Source: Candidatus Woesearchaeota archaeon (GTDB lineage Archaea; Nanobdellota; Nanobdellia; Woesearchaeales; GW2011-AR9). Taken from it: a DNA stretch of 5,015 bases. Shown piece by piece: positions 1 to 3,584 of this stretch. The position numbers were made by a program, and so were the translations under genes. Position 1 is the stretch's first letter. Every line of letters begins with the position of its first letter. Below the pieces are notes generated by a model. That model saw only the letters and a list, made by a program, of their open reading frames with translations. It was not told where the DNA came from and ran no database searches. The DNA is taken from the NCBI GenBank assembly GCA_018303045.1, contig JAGVYX010000074.1, positions 1-5,015 of the forward strand, written 5' to 3'.

Positions 1-135
1 TTTTTACTGCGGCGAAGCCGCTTCAAAAAATTTTCTTAGAAAAACGACCTAAAGGTCGGGGTATTAGACCCCTTGCTCACTACGTTCGCAATAAAAATCC
101 CAACCGCCGCAAGCAGAGGAGGTATCAGAAACAAA
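1..135. other. Non-coding flank with a cluster of three short hairpins
   Basis: Three inverted repeats follow one another. GCGGC (9-13) pairs with GCCGC (17-21) around a GAA loop. CGACC (45-49) pairs with GGTCG (54-58) around TAAA. GGGGT (58-62) pairs with ACCCC (68-72) around ATTAG. The last two share base 58, so they cannot both form fully. The stretch lies just 3' of the minus-strand nitroreductase gene. On that strand it also carries T runs (complement of the A runs at 25-30 and 40-44), so it could stop transcription. The hairpins are GC-rich against AT-rich surroundings, which also fits a dispersed intergenic repeat. The minus-strand open frame through here has no coding support. Confidence 0.5.
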
Positions 136-780
136 TCAGAATTTACCGACAATATCTTTTTTAAACTGATCCAGTTTTTCCTTAGCCGCGCCGGCTTTGC
201 GCGCCAGGATCGCTGAATAATTTTGGCTGTACTTCTCCGGATCACGCAGCTTATTTTTCCATTTATTAAAATAAACCACCGTTTCTAACGGAAATTTAGC
301 CGGCTTATTGGGAACTTCCTTGGCATAACCTATCGCCACGATAGCTTGCGGCCGGACAATAGCGGGAATTCCGCAAATTTCTTTAATTTTATCCTCATTA
401 AAAGCGCCCACCCAACAACCACCCAATCCTAGAGAATGGGCTTCTAACAGCATATTTTGAATCGCCGCAGCGCAATTTTGAATGGTATACAGCCGCTCTC
501 CCCGCGCTCCAAAATAACGCTCAGCCTTCTCCGGCTCCGCGCAAACAATAATCAATACGCTGGCCATGGCAATATTAAACTGGTCATGGGTCGCTTCAGC
601 TAACTTTGTCTTTAAGTCCGGCTCTAGCACGGCAATGAATTTCCAATTCTGCAAATTGCCGCTGCTGGGAGCATGCCTTCCCGCATCGAGAATTTTAGCT
701 ACTTGTTCCCAAGAGAGAAATTTTGCTTCAAAGCTTTTTATAGTTCTTCTAGACTTAATTATTTCAATGATATCATTCAT
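136..780 (-). CDS. Nitroreductase family FMN-dependent oxidoreductase
   Basis: This 214-aa soluble protein belongs to the nitroreductase fold, whose members bind FMN as dimers and transfer electrons from NAD(P)H to nitroaromatics, quinones, flavins or other acceptors. The physiological substrate cannot be read from the sequence. Visible motifs: SRRTIKSF at residues 10-17 (the N-terminal phosphate-contacting R-R-x-I/V-x-x-F motif), APSSGNLQNWKF at 37-48 (the classic APSSxNxQxW FMN motif), the helix QNCAAAIQNMLLEAHSLGLGG at 101-121 followed by CWVGAF, and IPAIVRPQAIVAIGYAKEVP at 138-157 (the usual C-terminal core strand). About 40 charged residues follow the core (KLRDPEKYSQ...), somewhat longer than minimal members, and look helical. 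The ATG at 780 gives the canonical N-terminus. No convincing Shine-Dalgarno precedes it; an AATAATTA element (811-818) could serve as TATA box for a very short leader. All family residues look intact. Confidence 0.92.
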   Translation of the reverse strand: MNDIIEIIKSRRTIKSFEAKFLSWEQVAKILDAGRHAPSSGNLQNWKFIAVLEPDLKTKLAEATHDQFNIAMASVLIIVCAEPEKAERYFGARGERLYTIQNCAAAIQNMLLEAHSLGLGGCWVGAFNEDKIKEICGIPAIVRPQAIVAIGYAKEVPNKPAKFPLETVVYFNKWKNKLRDPEKYSQNYSAILARKAGAAKEKLDQFKKDIVGKF

Positions 781-813
781 AGATTTAACTTACAAATGTT
801 TTTACCTTTTTAA

Positions 814-924
814 TTATTTCTCTTTCTTGTAGGCGCAGGTATAAATCCAAGCTAATGTCAAAATTGAAAACCAGTTTTCACAAATGAAACGAGATATAAA
901 CCACCGGCCAATTACTATTATCAT
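814..924 (-). CDS. Possible 36-aa membrane peptide upstream of the nitroreductase
   Basis: An ATG-initiated frame encodes MIIVIGRWFI, then SRFICENWFS, ILTLAWIYTC and AYKKEK before TAA. It is hydrophobic with three Trp, two Cys and a lysine-rich end, the profile of a one-helix membrane peptide with its C-terminus in the cytoplasm. It ends 33 nt upstream of the nitroreductase start on the same strand, so the two could share a transcript. Its ATG overlaps, in the palindrome CATG (922-925), the ATG I propose for the decayed plus-strand regulator. No clear RBS or TATA box is seen. A competing minus-strand frame (787-849, ending KTFVS) also looks partly coding, so chance or a gene remnant is quite possible. 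Confidence 0.25.
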   Translation of the reverse strand: MIIVIGRWFISRFICENWFSILTLAWIYTCAYKKEK

Positions 925-1510
925 GAGTAAAAAATAAATATTGACTGCTTTATTAGATAACACAAAATAGCTATTCTGAAGATTATTTTAAATGGCAATG
1001 GGTTGGCCTTAACAAGATTGCCAGCTAAAGCCAGGTTTCTCTGGCCTCAACTTACCGGTTACTGCAAGAATTTGTCGCTCTTGATTTAATTGAAAAAAGT
1101 ATGGAAAAATAACAAAACTTACCACTGTAGAAATAATGAACCAGCAGCTTTTTTAAAAGAACTGTTAGTGGAAGAATTTGCTGGCCAGCAGACTTTTTTA
1201 CACGCTGCAGCAGAGATCACTGGAATTAATATTTACACGCTGCAGCAGAGATCACTGGAATTAATATTTACACGCTGCAGCAGAGATCACTGGAATTAAT
1301 AAAATCATCCTGCATGGGAAAGCCAGTAAAAACAAGGCTAATCTGATTTTAATTGGTGAAAATATCGTTCTCCCAAAAGTAAAACAGGTTTGTTCTGAAA
1401 TCAAAGCCAAAGGGTTTAATCTTAGTTTCATACCTCTGGCGCCAGATCAATACCAACAAATGATGAAGATGGGACTTTATTCTGGAGAGAAAACGGTGTT
1501 AAAAAGCTAG
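923..1510 (+). pseudogene. Decayed winged-helix regulator with nucleotidyltransferase-like domain
   Basis: No single frame is open, but frames join into one sensible protein. Reading from the ATG at 923: LTALLDNTK, IAILKIILNGNGLALTRL, PAKSQVSLASTYRLLQEFV, ALDLIEKSMEK, ITKLTTVEIMNQQLF, LKELLVEEFAGQ, AAAEITGINKIILHGKAS, NKANLILIGENIVLPKVK, and so on to GEKTVLKS and TAG at 1508-1510. The first half matches a winged-helix DNA-binding domain: helix, turn, recognition helix SLASTYRLLQEF, then the typical 'LGLIEK' wing entry. The second half resembles the nucleotidyltransferase-like domain often fused to such HTHs in DPANN and CPR genomes (KANLILIGE for K-A-D-L-L-I-I-G). The catalytic Gly-Ser and Asp are replaced (GK, N). 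Lesions are one missing A near 965, 1027 and 1104, one missing T near 1149, a TAA at 935-937, and two extra copies of a 35-bp unit. The family call is by eye. Confidence 0.5.
1200..1300 (+). repeat. 35-bp direct repeat, nearly three tandem copies
   Basis: The unit beginning CACGCTGCAG starts at 1201, 1236 and 1271 with no mismatches. The third copy breaks off after ...GGAATTAAT at 1300. There are no spacers. Because 35 is not a multiple of three, each copy shifts the frame. Removing two copies (70 bp) puts the upstream frame (LVEEFAGQQTFLHAAAEITGIN) in register with the downstream frame (KIILHGKAS...KTVLKS), so the ancestral gene evidently had one copy. Confidence 0.95.
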
Positions 1511-1926
1511 CCACACCAAAATCCATTCTCCATTGCCCGACATCTTTCGCCAAATTTGAATTTACCAGTCAATCTGTACCGATTCCCTTCTCGACTTTCA
1601 TAAATACAGGTTAGTTGGTTTCCAAAAGAAATCGAGGTATCTACCAGGGTGTTGCCGTTGATGGAAACTATTCGGAACGGTGAAGAAAATTTAATTAAAA
1701 GGCTATTGCCGCGAATACAGGCTTCATTGGTATAAGTTAACGGACAAGGTATAAACTCTGGCGATAAATACCCTTTTTCCTGATTAGCGCTTTCTCCAAC
1801 AACAGCATAGCCCATTAAACTAGAATTAGACGATAAAATGGAAATCAGTATTAATAAACCTAAGAAACCAACTCCTGAAAATAATGCCCGATAAAAGGTT
1901 TTAGGCGTTAATGATCGTTTAACCAT
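1507..1926 (-). CDS. Small membrane-anchored exported protein, unknown function
   Basis: The 139-aa protein begins with a basic segment (MVKRSLTPKTFYR) and a hydrophobic helix at about 14-31 (LFSGVGFLGLLILISIL), then a 'LMGYAVVGE' segment of the sort I associate with small exported DPANN proteins. The remaining ~100 residues should be extracellular. They are beta-rich in character and hold five cysteines (61, 70, 107, 129, 138), with CPLTYTNEAC and a C-terminal GERCRAMENGFWCG suited to disulfides. I recognise no domain. The ATG at 1924-1926 is the first of the repeated ATGs in the 17-bp array. Every upstream frame in the array meets a stop, so this is the most upstream usable start. Its TAG overlaps the stop of the convergent decayed gene in CTAG (1507-1510). 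A T5 run right after the stop (complement of 1501-1505) is a possible terminator. Confidence 0.75.
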   Translation of the reverse strand: MVKRSLTPKTFYRALFSGVGFLGLLILISILSSNSSLMGYAVVGESANQEKGYLSPEFIPCPLTYTNEACIRGNSLLIKFSSPFRIVSINGNTLVDTSISFGNQLTCIYESREGNRYRLTGKFKFGERCRAMENGFWCG

Positions 1927-1948
1927 TTTAGATTATTAACCATTTTAG

Positions 1949-1956
1949 ATTATTAA
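1949..1956 (-). promoter_or_regulatory. Candidate TATA box inside the array for the exported-protein gene
   Basis: On the minus strand this reads TTAATAAT, centred 26.5 nt upstream of the ATG at 1926. That is the spacing expected for a leaderless archaeal transcript. The motif is weaker than TTTATATA and recurs every 17 bp, so several start sites are possible. Confidence 0.35.
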
Positions 1957-2050
1957 CCATTTTAGGTTATTAACCATTTTAGGTTATTAACCATTTTAGG
2001 TTATTAACCATTTTAGATTATTAACCATTTTAGATTATTAACCATTTTAA

Positions 2051-2058
2051 ATTATAAA
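2051..2058 (-). promoter_or_regulatory. Strong TATA-like variant in array copies 8-9
   Basis: The diverged eighth repeat creates TTTATAAT on the minus strand, the best TATA box in the array. Initiation about 26 nt downstream would fall at the ATG of the seventh copy (2026-2028), which opens only a ten-codon frame. Alternatively the transcript would carry a leader of about 100 nt through the repeats to the ORF starting at 1926. Confidence 0.3.
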
Positions 2059-2063
2059 CCATT

Positions 2064-2225
2064 TTAGATTATTAACCATTTTAGATTATTAACCATTTTG
2101 ATAGCCGGATAAGAGATTTGCTCGCCTAAACTTAATCCAGGAAAATCAGCTAATTTATTTAAGACAAAATTAATGGAATGATTTAAGGATGCATTTAACT
2201 GGCCTAATTGTTCTTTAAAATCCAT
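2064..2225 (-). CDS. 53-aa small protein whose C-terminus is encoded by the repeat array
   Basis: From ATG at 2223-2225 the frame reads MDFKEQLGQLNASLNHSI, NFVLNKLADFPGLSLGEQ, ISYPAIK, then MVNNLKWLII and TAA. The last ten codons lie in the 17-bp array. The first part is amphipathic and helical, with regular hydrophobic spacing. I do not recognise a family. TTTAAATA at 2248-2255 is centred 26.5 nt upstream of the ATG, which supports a separate leaderless transcript rather than read-through from eS6, whose stop is 31 nt upstream. The abrupt entry into repeat sequence suggests that the original C-terminus was lost, or that the array grew over it. Confidence 0.5.
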   Translation of the reverse strand: MDFKEQLGQLNASLNHSINFVLNKLADFPGLSLGEQISYPAIKMVNNLKWLII

Positions 2226-2228
2226 ATT

Positions 2229-2248
2229 AAAAAGAAAGAAAAAGAACT
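2229..2248 (-). terminator. T-rich tract downstream of eS6
   Basis: On the minus strand, just after the eS6 stop, lies a run of T5, T3 and T5 tracts separated by single C residues. Such tracts terminate archaeal RNA polymerase without a hairpin. It directly precedes the ATG of the 53-aa ORF. Confidence 0.5.
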
Positions 2249-2255
2249 ATTTAAA
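2248..2255 (-). promoter_or_regulatory. TATA box for the 53-aa ORF
   Basis: The minus strand reads TTTAAATA, close to the archaeal consensus and centred 26.5 nt upstream of the ATG at 2225. This matches the spacing of a leaderless transcript. It overlaps the last codon region and stop of eS6 only at its edge. Confidence 0.5.
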
Positions 2256-2256
2256 A

Positions 2257-2703
2257 TTATTGTTTGGTCTTATTTTCAGCAGCGGTTTTTTCATCTGCAG
2301 TTTCAGCAGGACCTAACTGTTGCGCCCCTTCCTTAACCACTTTTAGATTAATCTGATGAATTATTTTGGTAATCATTTCGCCGCAAACCGTTCTTCTTCT
2401 AACCAGCCCGTTTTGATTTTTACGAACCGTTTTCTTGCCCAGCCGGCGCTTTTTGCCGCAGAAGCCCACGCTTTTTCCAATCAAAACTTTTTTTCGGGCT
2501 TCCTGAATGCCTTTCCGCATGGGAAAACCGCACTTGTCTGATCCTCCCGTAACCAGAAATTCATATCCAGAAAAACCTAATTCATCGCCAGAAACAGTAT
2601 CGCCAATTCGGGCTTTTAATAAATTATCCGCTTCCGGGCTTTTTATTTCTTTTTGATGGCTCTTGCCATCCTTAGTTCCTAATACTAATTTAAAATCCAC
2701 CAT
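2257..2703 (-). CDS. rps6e: Small-subunit ribosomal protein eS6 (S6e)
   Basis: This 148-aa protein is eS6, a 30S ribosomal subunit component shared by archaea and eukaryotes and absent from bacteria. The core starts MVDFKLVLG, followed by DTVSGDELGFSGYEFLVTGG (36-54). The family signature GGSDKCGFPM occupies 53-62 and continues MRKGIQEARKKVLIGKSVGF. The basic RRLGKKTVRKN and LVRRRTVCGEMI segments at 86-111 are the expected rRNA-contacting and 'RRRTVRGN' regions. Archaeal eS6 is usually about 125 residues; here a hydrophilic tail (AETADEKTAAENKTKQ) adds about 20. 'GIQEARKK' has Glu where many homologues have Gly. The ATG at 2703 matches the conserved N-terminus and is preceded by GGGGAG seven nt upstream, a modest Shine-Dalgarno. 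The gene appears monocistronic, with an upstream TATA box and a T-rich tract downstream. Confidence 0.97.
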   Translation of the reverse strand: MVDFKLVLGTKDGKSHQKEIKSPEADNLLKARIGDTVSGDELGFSGYEFLVTGGSDKCGFPMRKGIQEARKKVLIGKSVGFCGKKRRLGKKTVRKNQNGLVRRRTVCGEMITKIIHQINLKVVKEGAQQLGPAETADEKTAAENKTKQ

Positions 2704-2710
2704 TATCGTT

Positions 2711-2716
2711 CTCCCC
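2711..2716 (-). promoter_or_regulatory. Shine-Dalgarno of eS6
   Basis: The minus strand reads GGGGAG, followed by seven nt (AACGATA) and the ATG. The match to the anti-SD is partial (GGAG). It shows that eS6 uses a leadered mRNA, unlike its leaderless neighbours. Confidence 0.5.
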
Positions 2717-2763
2717 GAGACTAAAGAATCTTTTTACCAGATTCAGCCTTAAAGGCATCTCAG

Positions 2764-2787
2764 CTAACTAATGGCTCAATTAGTTAG
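2764..2787. promoter_or_regulatory. Perfect 9-bp inverted repeat at the predicted eS6 transcription start
   Basis: CTAACTAAT (2764-2772) and ATTAGTTAG (2779-2787) are exact reverse complements around GGCTCA. A wobble pair (2763/2788) and an A-T pair (2762/2789) can extend the stem. It sits immediately downstream of the minus-strand TATA box (2791-2798), over the expected start site near 2768. That position suits an operator for a dimeric repressor. As RNA, only part would lie in the eS6 leader. Confidence 0.45.
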
Positions 2788-3068
2788 TTACTTATAAAGA
2801 TTTAGGAAAAATTAAAGAAAATTTTGAATAATTAGTTTTTCATCAGAAAAATTCTCAAAGAGACTGTGAACTGGTCAAGGTTTTATCAGAAATAGATCAA
2901 AAAATCAGCAAAATCCCTCTTTTTCAAAGTCCTCCAAAGCTAAAGCTATCAAAACCTCGGAAAGACTTTAACCGCAATCTCCTTTTTGCTCCAGAGTCTG
3001 CAATTCCCCTAAACAATGGGCATGCTCTTCTTTCAGCCGCTCATATTCTTTCTGGCGGAATTCATTAA
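2771..3068 (+). pseudogene. Possible remnant of a coiled-coil gene
   Basis: From ATG at 2771 one frame gives MAQLVSYL. The next frame then continues YKDLGKIKENFE, a TAA (2829-2831), LVFHQKNSQRDCELVKV, LSEIDQKISKIPLFQS and PPKLKLSKPRKDF. The heptad-like ELVKVLSEIDQKI part reads as real protein. The TAA could be a mutated CAA. From 2832 the frame stays open to TAA at 3066-3068 but has no start codon, and beyond 2970 it only mirrors the minus-strand coiled-coil gene. One frame change plus one stop suggests a decayed gene. With no recognisable family, chance remains possible. Confidence 0.25.
2791..2798 (-). promoter_or_regulatory. TATA box for eS6
   Basis: The minus strand reads TTTATAAG, with CTAAATC upstream as a possible BRE. 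The expected start near 2768 leaves a leader of about 65 nt before the eS6 ATG, which contains the GGGGAG site. Confidence 0.45.
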
Positions 3069-3162
3069 TTTGATTTCGGCTGGAATCCCATTCCAAAGGC
3101 CTGATGCGCCGTTCCAATTGAACTAAGCGCTTCCGCAACTCTACTAATTGTTCCTGGGACAT
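2968..3162 (-). CDS. 64-aa coiled-coil protein, unknown function
   Basis: The small, charged, almost wholly helical protein has leucine heptads (EQLVELRKRLVQLERRIRPL, then QKEYERLKEEHAHCLGELQTL), split by a short WDSSRNQINEF stretch. That is the pattern of a helical hairpin or dimerising coiled coil. It has no signal peptide or TM segment, so it should be cytoplasmic. Cys residues occur at 50 and 63. I cannot assign a family; a structural adaptor or chaperone-like role would be guesswork. The gene is supported by an excellent leaderless promoter (TTTATATA 27.5 nt from the ATG) and by clean codon use. It is divergent from the OB-fold gene, with 77 bp between the start codons. Confidence 0.75.
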   Translation of the reverse strand: MSQEQLVELRKRLVQLERRIRPLEWDSSRNQINEFRQKEYERLKEEHAHCLGELQTLEQKGDCG

Positions 3163-3185
3163 CTTTAGTTACCAGAGCCCCGAGA

Positions 3186-3193
3186 TATATAAA
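3186..3193 (-). promoter_or_regulatory. TATA box of the coiled-coil gene, leaderless
   Basis: The minus strand carries a consensus TTTATATA preceded by CCAAAC, which fits a BRE. The box centre is 27.5 nt upstream of the ATG at 3162, so transcription should begin at or next to the start codon. No Shine-Dalgarno is present. Confidence 0.75.
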
Positions 3194-3201
3194 GTTTGGG
3201 G

Positions 3202-3210
3202 AAATATTTA
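3202..3210 (+). promoter_or_regulatory. Candidate TATA box of the OB-fold gene
   Basis: AAATATTTA lies 34 nt (centre) upstream of the ATG at 3240, giving a leader of about 8 nt. The ATATATAAA at 3185-3193, used by the divergent gene, could also act in this direction with a leader of about 25 nt. No strong Shine-Dalgarno is seen. Confidence 0.35.
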
Positions 3211-3239
3211 ACAATTGCCATTAAAAACCAAGAATACAC

Positions 3240-3584
3240 ATGCAAGAGCAAACCTTATTTAAAATCGCCCTGATCTCAGCCATTATTGGCTTAGTCTTTT
3301 TATTTCTGTATTCGCAAACAATTGATTTAAAACAAGTTGAACATTTGGATGATGCTTTTCTTACTGAGCAGATCAAAATTAACGGCGTCATTGAAAGCAT
3401 TACCTCCACCAATAAAGCTACTTTTCTTAAAATTGCCGGCAGCAAAATAGACACCTTTGATGTAATTTTGTTTCCAGAAGAGAAAATAGATCTTAAAGAA
3501 GGCGATGCAATAGAGATAACCGGCAGGATTGAAGAATATAACGGGAAGAAAGAAATTATTGCGGATGAGATTGTAAAGAATTAA
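3240..3584 (+). CDS. Membrane-anchored OB-fold protein
   Basis: The 114-aa protein has one N-terminal TM helix (residues 7-24, LFKIALISAIIGLVFLFL), a polar linker (SQTIDLKQVEHLDD), and a C-terminal domain at about 45-112. That domain has the strand pattern of the tRNA_anti-like OB fold: IKINGVIESI, ATFLKIAGSKIDTFDVILF, LKEGDAIEITGRIEEYNGKKEIIADEI. The 'GD.I.ITGRIEEYNGKKEI' block is the hallmark of this group, found in nucleic-acid-binding and nuclease-associated OB proteins. With a short N-terminus of few charges, the domain could lie outside the membrane, but the topology is not certain. The ATG at 3240 gives the natural TM start. The gene converges on the surface-protein gene, and the stops overlap in TTAA (3581-3584). 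Confidence 0.78.
   Translation: MQEQTLFKIALISAIIGLVFLFLYSQTIDLKQVEHLDDAFLTEQIKINGVIESITSTNKATFLKIAGSKIDTFDVILFPEEKIDLKEGDAIEITGRIEEYNGKKEIIADEIVKN

Larger units (their letters stand above)
1921..2099. repeat. 17-bp AT-rich direct repeat, 11 copies in exact phase
   Basis: The unit AACCATTTTAGATTATT starts at 1921, 1938, 1955, 1972, 1989, 2006, 2023, 2040, 2057, 2074 and 2091, with no indel in the whole array. The eleventh copy keeps only its first nine bases. Copies 3-5 carry AGG for AGA. Copy 8 is diverged (AAATTATA). There are no spacers, so it is not a CRISPR array. On the minus strand every unit reads AAAATGG followed by TTAATAAT, i.e. an ATG and a TATA-like element. The array spans the gap between two minus-strand ORFs, supplying the start codon of one and the last codons and stop of the other. 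Candidate roles are a repeated promoter, a protein-binding or iteron-like array, or a neutral minisatellite. No initiator gene is visible in the window. Confidence 0.97.

Noticed and set aside
36..245. Minus-strand 69-aa frame with a TM-like segment
   Set aside because: It overlaps the conserved nitroreductase C-terminus out of frame and runs through the hairpin cluster. No promoter or RBS supports it.
566..832. Plus-strand 88-aa frame
   Set aside because: It is antisense to the conserved nitroreductase N-terminus and lacks family features.
1090..1299. 69-aa TTG-started plus-strand ORF as a gene in its own right
   Set aside because: Its start follows a stop directly and its first 20 residues are the wrong frame of the regulator remnant. 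Its C-terminus is the 35-bp repeat read in successive frames.
1200..2099. CRISPR array
   Set aside because: Both repeat blocks are contiguous, with no unique spacers; units of 17 and 35 bp are head-to-tail and no cas gene is present.
1921..2099. Replication origin
   Set aside because: AT-rich direct repeats of iteron size are suggestive, but no Orc1/Cdc6 or Rep gene, ORB-like motif or plasmid gene lies in the window. Kept only as an alternative.
2356..2541. Plus-strand 61-aa frame
   Set aside because: It is antisense to the conserved core of eS6.
3221..3454. Minus-strand 77-aa cysteine-containing frame
   Set aside because: It is antisense to the OB-fold gene, which has a coherent TM plus OB architecture.
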